The translations under genes were made by a program, and so were the position numbers. From an uncultured Oribacterium sp. (GTDB lineage Bacteria; Bacillota; Clostridia; Lachnospirales; Lachnospiraceae), in assembly GCA_937927445.1 (NCBI GenBank), contig CALAOB010000138.1:1-41836 (forward strand): a stretch of 41,836 nt of DNA, written 5' to 3'. Below are positions 24,117 through 32,553 of this stretch, one piece after another (within the stretch, counting starts at the first letter, position 1; each line of letters starts with the position of its first letter). The notes under the pieces were generated by a model, which searched no databases, was not told the DNA's origin, and was given only the letters and a program-made list of their open reading frames with translations.

Positions 24117-26222
24117 TTATAACTTTTTATCTATATCGGCTCGATCATACTGGAAGCGGAAGACAGCACAGCCATACGCCGGAAGCGGGTACGCGACGTG
24201 GTACGGTCTTCCGTCACACTCGCCCTTCTTCGCCTGGTAGGCATTCTTCCGTCCGTCCTTCGAGCTGACGGCGCCGTTTTCATCGAAAATCAGTGTATAG
24301 CGGCCGCGGGTCGGAACACCGACGGCATAGTCCGAACGCTCCACCGGAGTCATGTTGACGACGAAGACGAGGCTGTTCTTTCCGGTATGATCCTTCCGGA
24401 TGAAGCTGAAGATCGAGCGGTCGGCATCGTCTGCATTGATCCACTCGAAGCCCTCCCAGCTGTCGTCCTGCTCCCACATCGCCGGGTACTTCCGGTACAT
24501 GTGGAGGAGGTCACGCATGAAATTCTGCACGCCCTTGTGCTCCGGCTCCTCGGTGAGGTACCAGTCGAGGGACACCTTCTCATCCCACTCGTGCAGCTGT
24601 GCGAAATCCTGGCCCATGAAGAGAAGCTTCTTGCCGGCGTGGCCGAACATGAAGAGGTAGCCGCACTTCAGATTCCGGAACTTATCCTCGTAGAGGCCCG
24701 GCATCTTGTTGATCATCGAACACTTGAGATGGACGACCTCGTCGTGGCTCAATACCAGGATAAACTTCTCGGAAGAGGCATAGCTCATACCGAAGGTCAT
24801 CTTGTTATGCGCACCCTTACGGAAATACGGGTCCAGCTTCATATAATCGAGGAAATCGTGCATCCAGCCCATGTTCCACTTATAGGTGAAGCCGAGGCCG
24901 TCATACTCCGGCGCTGCGGTCACCTTCGGCCATGCGGTCGACTCCTCTGCGATGATGAGGCTGCCGTCCTTCCGTCCGAGGATGATGGAGTTCAGATGCT
25001 TGAAGAACTCGATGGCCTCGAGGTTTCCGTTTCCACCGTACTTGTTCGGTACCCACTCGCCATCCTTGCGGCCATAGTCGAGGTAGAGCATGGATGCCAC
25101 TGCATCGACACGGAGTCCGTCGATATGATACTCGTCATACCAGTACAGCGCGTTTCCGATGAGGAAGTTCTGCACCTCATTCTTGCCGTAATCGAAGATC
25201 TTCGTGCCCCAGTCCGGATGCTCGCCCTTCCGCGGGTCGGCATACTCGTAGGTCGGGGTGCCGTCGAAATCCGCCAGTCCCTGCGCATCCTTCGGGAAGT
25301 GCGCCGGTACCCAGTCGAGAATCACGCCGATCCCGTGCTGGTGAAGATAATCCACCATGTACATGAACTCCTTCGGGGAGCCATGGCGGCTCGTCGGTGC
25401 GAAATAGCCGGTCACCTGGTAGCCCCAGCTGGCGTCCAGTGGATGCTCCGCGATGCCCATCAGCTCGACGTGGGTGTAGCCCATATCGTTACAGTACTCG
25501 GCGAGCTCATGTGCCGCCTCGGTATAGGTATAGAAACCGTTTTTCTCTTCGCGGTTCTTCTTCCGCCAGGAACCGAGATGACACTCATAAATCGCCAGCG
25601 GCTGTGCGAACACCGGAGTCTTCGCGCGCGTGCTCATCCAGTTCTGGTCGCCCCAGCCATAGCCCGCGAGATCCGCAGTCTTCGAGGCGGTACCCGGACG
25701 GAACTCTGCGGAGAATGCATACGGATCTGCCTTATACAGGATATCCCCGTGCTGTGTATGAATCGCAAACTTGTAGATCTCATCGAAGCCCATACCCTCG
25801 ATGAAGCCCTCGTAGATGCCGCTGGTCTCGAGCGGAAGCATGTAGTTCGCCTCCACATCCCACTCGTTCCGGTCACAGACGATGGAAACCGCCTTCGCGT
25901 GCGGTGCCCAGACCGCGAAGTGCATGCCCTTCTTTCCGTGCAGTGTCGCCGGGTGTGCACCCATCTTCTCATAAATCTTATAATCGCGGCCCTCACCGAA
26001 GAGGTAGCGATCGAGCTCGGTGATGAAGACCGGGTCCAATGCTTCCGACGAAGCGTCTGTCACGGGCTTCTTCTCCTGTGGCTTCGGGGCACTCTTGTGT
26101 GCCGCCGGCGCCGCTGGTTTCGCGGTCTTCGGTGCGTTTTTCTTCACCGTGGTTTTCTGTGTATCATTCGTAGCCGGTTTTGTGTTTTCGGCCGGTTTTG
26201 CTTTCCTGGATCTGGTGGCCAT
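24117..26222 (-). CDS. glgB: 1,4-alpha-glucan branching enzyme
   Basis: This 701-residue GH13 enzyme adds alpha-1,6 branches to glycogen. After an N-terminal CBM48 domain (YEKMGAHPATL, HFAVWAPHAKAVSIV), the catalytic barrel has the nucleophile in GLRVDAVASMLYLDYGR, the acid in IIAEESTAWP and the transition-state Asp in LSHDEVVH. The C-terminal beta domain is complete. The first 60 residues are a Lys/Ala/Pro/Thr-rich low-complexity tail not needed for the family and probably disordered. CGGAGGACATC precedes the ATG. No other glg synthesis gene is in the window, but a GH13 glucosidase lies upstream. Confidence 0.96.
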   Translation of the reverse strand: MATRSRKAKPAENTKPATNDTQKTTVKKNAPKTAKPAAPAAHKSAPKPQEKKPVTDASSEALDPVFITELDRYLFGEGRDYKIYEKMGAHPATLHGKKGMHFAVWAPHAKAVSIVCDRNEWDVEANYMLPLETSGIYEGFIEGMGFDEIYKFAIHTQHGDILYKADPYAFSAEFRPGTASKTADLAGYGWGDQNWMSTRAKTPVFAQPLAIYECHLGSWRKKNREEKNGFYTYTEAAHELAEYCNDMGYTHVELMGIAEHPLDASWGYQVTGYFAPTSRHGSPKEFMYMVDYLHQHGIGVILDWVPAHFPKDAQGLADFDGTPTYEYADPRKGEHPDWGTKIFDYGKNEVQNFLIGNALYWYDEYHIDGLRVDAVASMLYLDYGRKDGEWVPNKYGGNGNLEAIEFFKHLNSIILGRKDGSLIIAEESTAWPKVTAAPEYDGLGFTYKWNMGWMHDFLDYMKLDPYFRKGAHNKMTFGMSYASSEKFILVLSHDEVVHLKCSMINKMPGLYEDKFRNLKCGYLFMFGHAGKKLLFMGQDFAQLHEWDEKVSLDWYLTEEPEHKGVQNFMRDLLHMYRKYPAMWEQDDSWEGFEWINADDADRSIFSFIRKDHTGKNSLVFVVNMTPVERSDYAVGVPTRGRYTLIFDENGAVSSKDGRKNAYQAKKGECDGRPYHVAYPLPAYGCAVFRFQYDRADIDKKL

Positions 26223-26254
26223 GATGTCCTCCGTTCATGTTTTGTCGTGAGAAT

Positions 26255-26292
26255 ATTATACAACAAAACGAGGGGTTTTTCCCCTCGTTTTG
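26255..26292 (-). terminator. Bidirectional hairpin plus glgB -10 box
   Basis: CAAAACGAGGGG (26264-26275 region) pairs with CCCCTCGTTTTG (26281-26292), a 12-bp perfect stem with a five-base loop. On the minus strand a consensus TATAAT (26255-26260) follows immediately, so the terminator of the upstream gene abuts the glgB promoter. Confidence 0.65.
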
Positions 26293-26357
26293 ACATTTTT
26301 ACTATATTGTGCAGAGCTGTTTATTAGGCGACACATTTCTGTTCTCTGGCAGTTCTG

Positions 26358-26397
26358 TCTGAGACGCCCGAAGGGCGGCCACCAGAAGCCAGTACTA
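26358..26397. repeat. Solo end fragment related to the long hairpin elements
   Basis: TCTGAGACGCCCGAAGGGCG, then CCACCAGAAGCCAGTACT, resembles the left end of copy B (31868-31902: TCAGGACGCCCGGAGGGCC, then AGCAACAGAAGCC). It runs into the stop codon of the GH13 gene at 26395. No partner arm is present nearby. Confidence 0.5.
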
Positions 26398-27717
26398 TTT
26401 CACCTTGATCATCCGGCCGGAATTCGCCTCGAGGCGGATCATGATGCGGTTATCGGCCTCGATCGGGATTGACTCCTCGGTCTGCAGGTCGAAAGCGAGC
26501 TCCGCCTTCATCGGCAGGGTCACATAGAACACCGCCGGCTGCTCATCGTTATTGAGCGCCGTCACGACCGCACTGTTATGATCCACGCGGGCGTAGGCCC
26601 ACTGACGGTTCTGAAGATACAGCTCCTTATACTGACCCATGTGGAGCTCCGAGTTCTTGCCATGGATCTCGGCAAGCTTCGCCACATAGGAGGTGAAGTC
26701 GTTCGGCTTCATCTCATCGAGGTCGATGGACGGCCGCAGCGGTGAATCATCCGGTCCCTGCTTCACACCCTCGAGGCCGAACTCACCACCATAGTAGATG
26801 GACGGCTTGCCCGGCAGGGTAAACATCGCCATATAGCACGGACGGAGGTTGTTCTTATTTTCGAGCTTCGATGCGATACGGTCCACATCATGGTTCTCGA
26901 GGAAAAGATACAGATCCCGGCCGATCGTGAGATTACGATTCACATTGTGCGCGATTTCGAAGAAATTATGACTGTTGAAGCCACTGTAGATGGACTTGTG
27001 CAGCTCGTAGTTCGTCACCGAGTGCAGGGTCTCCGGATTGACCCAGCGTGCATACTCACCGTGGATCACCTCACCCATCAGCCAGAACTCTGGCTTCATT
27101 TGGTTCGTGAAGTAACGGAGCGTATGCTGGAAGCCCATATCGAGCACATCGGCACAGTCGAGACGGAGGCCATCGATGTCGAAGGTATCGATCCAGTACT
27201 GCACGACATCGATCAGGTATTTCCGGACGCCCTCGCAGTTGAAGTTCAGCTCCGGAAGCTCCCAGGCACCACGCCATGCACTGTAGTGGAAGCTGTCGCC
27301 CCATGGAGAACCGCCGTCAAAGCCGACGCCTTTATACCAGTCCTTATATGGGCTGTCCCAGCGCTTCTCCTGGATATCCTTAAACGCGAAGAAGCCGCGA
27401 CCGGTGTGGTTGAACACGGCATCGACGACGACACGGATGCCGTAATTGTGCGCCGTGTCCACGAAGTGGCGGAAGTCTTCATTGGTTCCTAATCGACGAT
27501 CGACGGTTTTATAATCCGTGGTGTCGTAGCCATGACTGCCGGACTCGAAGAGCGGGCCGATGTAGATGGCGTCGCAGCCGAGCACCTTCAGGTACGGGAT
27601 GAAGGCATCGAGCTCGGAAAAGCGGTGACGGATCTCCCCGCCATCGTTCTGCTTCTCGGCACCCACCATGCCGAGGGGATACATATGATAAAAGACAGCA
27701 CTGTCATACCAGGCCAT
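26395..27717 (-). CDS. GH13 alpha-amylase family glycosidase
   Basis: This 440-residue cytoplasmic enzyme (no signal peptide) is of the neopullulanase/maltogenic type and hydrolyses alpha-glucan oligomers. Conserved regions are DAVFNHTGRG, GLRLDCADVLDMG (nucleophile Asp), WLMGEVIHGEY (acid/base Glu) and FLENHDVDRI. A short C-terminal beta domain follows. ATG 27717 is chosen because GGAGG lies 5 bases upstream; a GTG 6 bp earlier overlaps the previous stop. It follows the aminotransferase by 2 bp. It may work with GlgB on stored glycogen. Confidence 0.9.
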   Translation of the reverse strand: MAWYDSAVFYHMYPLGMVGAEKQNDGGEIRHRFSELDAFIPYLKVLGCDAIYIGPLFESGSHGYDTTDYKTVDRRLGTNEDFRHFVDTAHNYGIRVVVDAVFNHTGRGFFAFKDIQEKRWDSPYKDWYKGVGFDGGSPWGDSFHYSAWRGAWELPELNFNCEGVRKYLIDVVQYWIDTFDIDGLRLDCADVLDMGFQHTLRYFTNQMKPEFWLMGEVIHGEYARWVNPETLHSVTNYELHKSIYSGFNSHNFFEIAHNVNRNLTIGRDLYLFLENHDVDRIASKLENKNNLRPCYMAMFTLPGKPSIYYGGEFGLEGVKQGPDDSPLRPSIDLDEMKPNDFTSYVAKLAEIHGKNSELHMGQYKELYLQNRQWAYARVDHNSAVVTALNNDEQPAVFYVTLPMKAELAFDLQTEESIPIEADNRIMIRLEANSGRMIKVK

Positions 27718-27719
27718 AT

Positions 27720-28901
27720 TCACCTCCGAAAACCAGTAGAATCAGGAAGTTTCCGCACGAAGGCCTCGATACGGTCGAGTGCCTTCTTCAGGTCCTCGAT
27801 AGAGTAGGCGTAGGAAATACGCATGAAGCCCTCTCCACAGTCACCGAAGGCGGTACCCGGGACGATCGCGACCTTCTCCTCCCGAAGCAGGCGGTTCGCG
27901 AACTCATCGGAGCTCATGCCGAAGCGCTTGATGGACGGGAAGACATAGAATGCACCATACGGCTCGAAGCAGTCCATGCCAATTTCACGAAGACGGGTCA
28001 CGAGGAAGCGGCGACGCTGGTCATAGGCCTCGCGCATGCGGGCGATGTCCTCATCGCCGTTTTTCAGAGCCTCGACGGCCGCATACTGCGAGGTCGTCGG
28101 TGCGCACATGATGGCGAACTGGTGCAGCTTCAGAATCTGCTTGAGGATCGGCTTCGGGGCACAGCAGTAGCCGAGACGCCAGCCGGTCATCGCATAGGCC
28201 TTCGAGAAGCCGTTGATGTATACCGTACGGTCGCGCATACCCGGGAACTCGATGATGCTGTGCATCTCACCCTTGTAGGTGAGCTCCGCATAGATCTCAT
28301 CGCTGAGGACATAGAGGTCGTTCTGCTCGATGATCGGCACGAGCTTTTCGAGGTCCTCCTTCTCCATGATGGCACCGGTCGGATTGTTCGGGAACGGCAG
28401 TACGAGGAGCTTCGTCTTCGGCGTGATCTTCTCGAGGAGCTTCTCCGGGGTCAGACGGAACTCGTCCTTCTCTTCCAGCTCGATCGGCACCGGCACACCA
28501 CCGGCCATGATCGCGCATGGTGTGTAGGAAACGTAGCTCGGCTGCGGGATGAGGACCTCATCGCCCGGATTCAGCATGCAGCGCATCGCGAGGTCGATTG
28601 CCTCAGAGCCACCGACGGTGACCATGCACTCGCTGATCGGGTCGTAGCTTACACCGAAGCGGCGGTTGATATAATTTGAAATCTCGGTACGTAACTCCTT
28701 TAAGCCGGCATTGGACGTATAGAAGGTACGGCCCATCTCGAGTGAGTGGATACCCTCTTCGCGCACATGCCACGGCGTATCGAAATCCGGCTCACCGACA
28801 CCGAGGGAGATCGCATCCTCCATCTCCGTCACGATGTCGAAGAACTTACGGATGCCGCTCGGCTGGATTTCTGTGATTCGATCATTTAATGGACTTCTCA
28901 T
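27720..28901 (-). CDS. Class I/II pyridoxal-phosphate aminotransferase
   Basis: This 393-residue aspartate/aromatic-type aminotransferase has VGGSEAIDLAMR (cofactor phosphate region), FPNNPTGAI and the Schiff-base lysine in GFSKAYAMTGWR. FMRISYAY near the end holds the substrate carboxylate-binding Arg. The amino acid substrate cannot be told from sequence. It overlaps the upstream Lrp-type regulator gene by 4 bp (ATGA), the common clostridial Lrp-aminotransferase pair. Confidence 0.93.
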   Translation of the reverse strand: MRSPLNDRITEIQPSGIRKFFDIVTEMEDAISLGVGEPDFDTPWHVREEGIHSLEMGRTFYTSNAGLKELRTEISNYINRRFGVSYDPISECMVTVGGSEAIDLAMRCMLNPGDEVLIPQPSYVSYTPCAIMAGGVPVPIELEEKDEFRLTPEKLLEKITPKTKLLVLPFPNNPTGAIMEKEDLEKLVPIIEQNDLYVLSDEIYAELTYKGEMHSIIEFPGMRDRTVYINGFSKAYAMTGWRLGYCCAPKPILKQILKLHQFAIMCAPTTSQYAAVEALKNGDEDIARMREAYDQRRRFLVTRLREIGMDCFEPYGAFYVFPSIKRFGMSSDEFANRLLREEKVAIVPGTAFGDCGEGFMRISYAYSIEDLKKALDRIEAFVRKLPDSTGFRR

Positions 28902-29380
28902 AAGGACACCTTCATTCTCTCGTCAACACGCGGCTGCTCAATGACGGTGCCGTGATCCTTATACTTCTTCAGTACGAAGTGCGTCGCAGTGGACAGGACG
29001 GAATCCATCGGGGACAGCTTCTCGGAAACGAACAGTGCCACCTCCTTCATGGTTCTGCCCTTGATCATCACGGTGAAATCGAAGGATCCGGACATGAGGT
29101 ACACGGCATCCACCTCATCATACTGATAGATACGATGGGCGATGGAGTCGAAGCCCTGTCCACGCTGCGGGGTCACCTTTACCTCGATCAGCGCATCGAC
29201 ACGCTCGTCGGCGGTTTTGTCCCAGTTGATGAGCGTATGGTAGCCACAGATGATCCCCTCCTGCTCCATGCTCTCGATCTCTGCCTTCACTCTCTCTTCG
29301 TTCTCACCGAGGATATCGGCGATGTCCTTTGTAGTCAGACGTGAATTTTTTTCAATAATTGCAAGAATCTTCTCTCTCAT
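28898..29380 (-). CDS. Lrp/AsnC family transcriptional regulator
   Basis: This 160-residue protein has an N-terminal helix-turn-helix (LTTKDIADILGENEERVKAEI) and a C-terminal RAM/AsnC ligand domain (DALIEVKVTPQRG, then AVYLMSGSFDFTVMIKG). AGAGGAGTATAGAACC precedes the ATG. It is translationally coupled to the aminotransferase and probably regulates it in response to an amino acid. Confidence 0.93.
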   Translation of the reverse strand: MREKILAIIEKNSRLTTKDIADILGENEERVKAEIESMEQEGIICGYHTLINWDKTADERVDALIEVKVTPQRGQGFDSIAHRIYQYDEVDAVYLMSGSFDFTVMIKGRTMKEVALFVSEKLSPMDSVLSTATHFVLKKYKDHGTVIEQPRVDERMKVSL

Positions 29381-29461
29381 GGTTCTATACTCCTCTTTTT
29401 CAGATGCCGGCGCACAACATATTTATTGTAAACATCCGGCAGGCTGTAGACAACTTAATAT

Positions 29462-30322
29462 TTACTTTCGCTTTGCGCCCTCCAGAAAGCGCTCCAGCTC
29501 CTCGTAATCCTCACGGGTGAGGTACGCCGGCTCGGCACCATCCACGCGGAGGCGTTTCTTTCCCTTTGTGAAGCGGCCGAAGACCGCCGCCTGAACCGGC
29601 TCCTCTGTCCGGCGATGGGATGCGTCGAAGCCGGCGCGGTCTCCCTGCTCGAAGATTGCATCCGCATCGGCCTTCGCAAGGCCGTTCTGCGTCTTCAGGA
29701 AGTCCTCCACCAGCTGGCTGCCACGATCGACGGCCAGCAGCCAGCAGTCCTCCGACCAGAGGCGGTATGGGAAGAGGTCAAACAGCTCGCAGACCTCCAT
29801 CGTGAACTGGCGGATCGGGATGCGGTCATAGCGGAACTCGCAGCCCACACCGTCGCCTCGCTTCTTCCCGGTCTCCGGATCGATGCCCTCCGATACGCAG
29901 AAGTCCCATAGTGCCTTCAGGACACCGCCCTTCGCCACCGGCCAGCACTTCGTAACGCCATACATTTTCTGATAACCCGGAAGCAGCTGCTCCAGCGGAT
30001 CACACGAACCCGAAGGAGAGCCCTCCGGGCGGCAGGCTCGAGCATCCAGCCCCTCCTGCAACGGTCGTGCCTCTGCCTGCGCCTGCAGCTCCTTCCCTTC
30101 CGCGGAAAGCTCTGCTGCGGATGCGGCCTGCCCGGACGCCGAAGCTGCGTTTCGGAGCGGACGCTCCAGGCTCTCCAGCTTCGCCACTTCCTCTGCGAGA
30201 TACGCCGTACCGAATCGTTTTCTGATGTCTGTCATTCGCTGATCGAGGAGGACCCGAAGCGCATACGTCCCGACCTCACCGATCATGACCAGATCCTGGC
30301 CAGGAGTGATATCATGTTTCAT
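29462..30322 (-). CDS. AIR-synthase/HypE-like protein, C-terminal half only
   Basis: This 286-residue protein resembles the C-terminal domain of the PurM/HypE/SelD superfamily: ITPGQDLVMIGEVGTYALRVLL, then VAKGGVLKALWDFC, IPIRQFTMEVCELFDLFPYRL and CWLLAVDRG. The N-terminal ATP-binding half is absent. The usual H-D-x-T-E-G-G motif has become CWPVAKGG. An Ala/Glu-rich insert of about 60 residues (near 55-115) splits the domain. The ATG at 30322 or a GTG at 30334 could be the start; ribosome sites are weak for both. I cannot assign a reaction; it may be a structural or regulatory derivative. Confidence 0.65.
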   Translation of the reverse strand: MKHDITPGQDLVMIGEVGTYALRVLLDQRMTDIRKRFGTAYLAEEVAKLESLERPLRNAASASGQAASAAELSAEGKELQAQAEARPLQEGLDARACRPEGSPSGSCDPLEQLLPGYQKMYGVTKCWPVAKGGVLKALWDFCVSEGIDPETGKKRGDGVGCEFRYDRIPIRQFTMEVCELFDLFPYRLWSEDCWLLAVDRGSQLVEDFLKTQNGLAKADADAIFEQGDRAGFDASHRRTEEPVQAAVFGRFTKGKKRLRVDGAEPAYLTREDYEELERFLEGAKRK

Positions 30323-30345
30323 AAAGTCTCTCACACTGTTTCTAT

Positions 30346-30377
30346 AAAAAGAGAGACAGCCCGCTGGGCTGTCTCTC
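30346..30377 (-). terminator. Intrinsic terminator after the 32-residue peptide gene
   Basis: GAGAGACAGCCC (30351-30362) pairs perfectly with GGGCTGTCTCTC (30366-30377), followed on the minus strand by TTTTTATAG. It makes the small gene an independent short transcript. Confidence 0.87.
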
Positions 30378-30393
30378 CGTCATTCTGTATCCA

Positions 30394-30492
30394 TCAAAGA
30401 ATATATGGAAGAACCATGGTCAGCACCATTGCGGCAACGAGGGCAATGACGATAACCGCGGATACGGTCTTTTTCTGCTTCGGACTCATCAT
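30394..30492 (-). CDS. 32-residue single-pass membrane peptide
   Basis: The translation starts MMSPKQKKTVSAVIVIALV and ends VLPYIL, with a basic N-terminus followed by one hydrophobic helix of about 20 residues. A strong AAGGAG lies about 10 bases before the first ATG, and a strong terminator follows the stop, so the ORF is a real transcription unit. The layout recalls Prli42, the stressosome-associated small membrane protein of Firmicutes, but the resemblance is structural rather than a clear sequence match. Confidence 0.7.
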   Translation of the reverse strand: MMSPKQKKTVSAVIVIALVAAMVLTMVLPYIL

Positions 30493-30597
30493 ATCGATTT
30501 ATCTCCTTAAATCTGTATATCTTCGTTTTTCAAATGATGCCCTATATAATACACTCTTTCCGAAGCGCTGACAAGTTTTTATTATAAGGCCACACAC

Positions 30598-30834
30598 GCC
30601 AGAATGCCCGGAGGACCGGCAAAGGATACGCAGTACTCCGCGACCGGTTCAATCTAAGCCGGGGACCCTAAGCGGCACTAGGCCCTCTGCAATCGCCGAG
30701 TTTTCCTGATGAAAACTCGACGTTGACAGAGGGTTCCATGGAGAGATAACACCAAGTGCCGCTAAGGGGACCCGGCTTGATTTCACACGGCCTCTCCGTA
30801 TGGTATCCTTTGCCGGCCCTCCGGGGGTCCTGGC
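30598..30834. repeat. Long nested hairpin element, copy C
   Basis: This 237-bp dyad has ends GCCAGAATGCCCGGAGGACC and GGCCCTCCGGGGGTCCTGGC. Nested stems are AGCGGCACT/AGTGCCGCT (30671-30679, 30755-30763), CCCTCTG/CAGAGGG (30683-30689, 30727-30733) and CGAGTTTTC/GAAAACTCG (30697-30705, 30711-30719). The architecture matches copies A and B, but most stem bases differ in a paired manner. It fills most of the gap between the small peptide gene and proC, 8 bp upstream of the proC -35 box. Confidence 0.85.
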
Positions 30835-30841
30835 TGTCTTC

Positions 30842-30870
30842 TTGACACTGCGGTGCCCTCGGCCTACACT
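30842..30870 (+). promoter_or_regulatory. proC promoter
   Basis: A consensus TTGACA at 30842-30847 and TACACT at 30865-30870 are separated by 17 bp, about 60 bases before the proC start. Confidence 0.75.
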
Positions 30871-30930
30871 AGGGAAAATGATAACGGCAGGTGTTCAATA
30901 GCTGCCAGTGAAACATGAAAGGACTTATAT

Positions 30931-31767
30931 ATGAAATCACTGAATGAACTTCATATCGGTTTTATCGGTTTAGGCAATATGGGTGGCGCAGTAGCGGAGG
31001 GCTTTGTCCGTGCGGGCATCCCGGCGGGCAACATCCATGCCTGTGGTGGACACTTCGATAAGCTCAGCGCACGCTGTGCGGAAATCTCTGCGCTTGCATC
31101 TTCAGATGCTGAAAACGAAGCGGGCATTCATGCCTGCCATGATGTCGCAGAAGTGGCCGATGCGTCGGACATCATCTTTATCGCCGTAAAGCCGGTAAAA
31201 ATTCCGACGGTCATCAAGCCATATGCAGCGCACTTCGCCGACAAGCTGGTCGTTTCGGTAGCGTGGGGCTATGACCTCGCACGTTACGAGAGGGAAGAAA
31301 TCCTCCCGGCATCGGCACATCTTCTCTGCACCATCCCGAACATCCCGGTTTCGGTCGGAAAGGGCATTTTCATCACCGAGAAGGCGACGAGCCTTACATC
31401 TGAGGAGGAAACCCTGGTTCACAGCTTACTCGAGAAGATTTCCATGGTGATTCCGGTCGAGACCGCGCAGCTCAATATCGGTGGCATCATCGGTGGCTGT
31501 GCGCCTGCCTTTGCGGAGGTCTTCATGGAGGCGCTTGCTGACGCAGCCGTCATGTACGGCATCCCGCGTGCGACGGCCTATCCGCTCGTATCGAAGATGC
31601 TCGAAGGCACCGCTGCACTGCAGCTTGCGAGCGGAAAGCATCCGGCTGCAATGAAGGACGATGTCTGCTCACCGGGCGGCGCAACCATCCGCGGCATCGC
31701 TTCCCTCGAAGAGCACGGCTTCCGCGGCGCCGTCATCGATGCCGTCAAAGCCATCCAGGGTGAATAA
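30931..31767 (+). CDS. proC: Pyrroline-5-carboxylate reductase
   Basis: This 278-residue NAD(P)H-dependent enzyme does the last step of proline synthesis. The Rossmann motif IGFIGLGNMGGAVAEGF is at residues 8-24, followed by IIFIAVKPVKIP. The C-terminal dimerisation/active-site region has the P5CR signature MKDDVCSPGGATIRGI. GAAAGGACTTATAT precedes the ATG. It is a single gene between two long hairpin elements. Confidence 0.96.
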   Translation: MKSLNELHIGFIGLGNMGGAVAEGFVRAGIPAGNIHACGGHFDKLSARCAEISALASSDAENEAGIHACHDVAEVADASDIIFIAVKPVKIPTVIKPYAAHFADKLVVSVAWGYDLARYEREEILPASAHLLCTIPNIPVSVGKGIFITEKATSLTSEEETLVHSLLEKISMVIPVETAQLNIGGIIGGCAPAFAEVFMEALADAAVMYGIPRATAYPLVSKMLEGTAALQLASGKHPAAMKDDVCSPGGATIRGIASLEEHGFRGAVIDAVKAIQGE

Positions 31768-31867
31768 GCAAAGTAATCGAGAATATTCAGCTGGAGCCAC
31801 CGGCAACTACTGATGAAGCTATAACATTCCTGACGCAGATAAAGCTCCGTTTCGATAGCAGCGGATG

Positions 31868-32100
31868 TCAGGACGCCCGGAGGGCCAGCAACAGAAGCCA
31901 TACGCAGAGTTCGTGAATAAATCCAAATCGGGCCCTTAGAACCAGTTGGAGTAATTTTTCCTTAGCACTCTCTGCAACACTGAGTTTTCATAAAGAAAAC
32001 TCAGTCGTTTGCAGAGAGCCTACTGGTTCTTAGGGCCCGATTTGTGATTTTTCCGAACTCGGAGTACTGTGCTTCTGTTGCTGACCCTCCGGGCTCCTGA
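31868..32100. repeat. Long nested hairpin element, copy B
   Basis: The 233-bp dyad runs from TCAGGACGCCCGGAGGGCC to the complementary CCCTCCGGGCTCCTGA. The middle stem is at 31925-31946 and 32022-32043 (one mismatch in 22). The inner stems are CTCTCTGCAA/TTGCAGAGAG (31968-31977, 32009-32018) and ACTGAGTTTTC/GAAAACTCAGT (31979-31989, 31995-32005). It occupies the gap between convergent proC and atpC and ends 4 bp before the atpC stop codon. No direct repeats flank it that I can see. Confidence 0.87.
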
Positions 32101-32104
32101 CTAA

Positions 32105-32533
32105 TCAAATGTAGTGTTTCTTCTGTGACGAAAATTCCAGTCGCGACAGTGCGCGGGCGAGGGATGACTGGGTCATCTTGAATTCGCCGACGGACTGCTT
32201 CTGGCGGAGCTGCTCGAGAGCACGCTCCTTCGCCTCCTCCGCACGACGCACATCGATTTCCTCTGCGGTTTCGCAGGTATCGACGAGCACCGTGATTCGG
32301 TTATTCGCACAGTTCATGATGCCGCTGCTGACGAGGACTTCGATGCGCTCGCCGTCCGGCTTCACGATTTCCATCGGTCCGGTCTCGACAGCCACAACAC
32401 ATGGCGCATGATGCGCCATCAGGCCACGGAAGCCATCCGAAGTATTGATTTTCAGATACTGTGCATGCTCATCATAAAAAACCTTATTCGATGCAATCAC
32501 CTGTAAACTGAACAGTGCTGGTGTGTCTGCCAT
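32105..32533 (-). CDS. atpC: F-type ATP synthase epsilon subunit
   Basis: This 142-residue central-stalk subunit has an N-terminal beta sandwich (FSLQVIASNKVFYDEHAQYL, GLMAHHAPCV) and a C-terminal helical hairpin (RRAEEAKERALEQLRQ) that can inhibit ATP hydrolysis. It is last in the atp operon, 20 bp after atpD. Full length. Confidence 0.95.
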   Translation of the reverse strand: MADTPALFSLQVIASNKVFYDEHAQYLKINTSDGFRGLMAHHAPCVVAVETGPMEIVKPDGERIEVLVSSGIMNCANNRITVLVDTCETAEEIDVRRAEEAKERALEQLRQKQSVGEFKMTQSSLARALSRLEFSSQKKHYI

Positions 32534-32553
32534 TTCAAAACCTCTCTCAACAT

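Noticed and set aside
24198..26327. 709-residue frame on the plus strand opposite glgB
   Set aside because: It mirrors glgB codon structure in a GC-rich genome, has no ribosome site or recognisable domain, and glgB is unambiguous.
31868..32100. Riboswitch or T-box in the long hairpin element
   Set aside because: It has no T-box or known riboswitch core, lies between convergent genes, and is repeated as a dyad rather than placed in leaders.
30598..32100. CRISPR array or integron-like repeat sites
   Set aside because: Copies are few, long and unevenly spaced, with genes between them and no cas genes or integrase.
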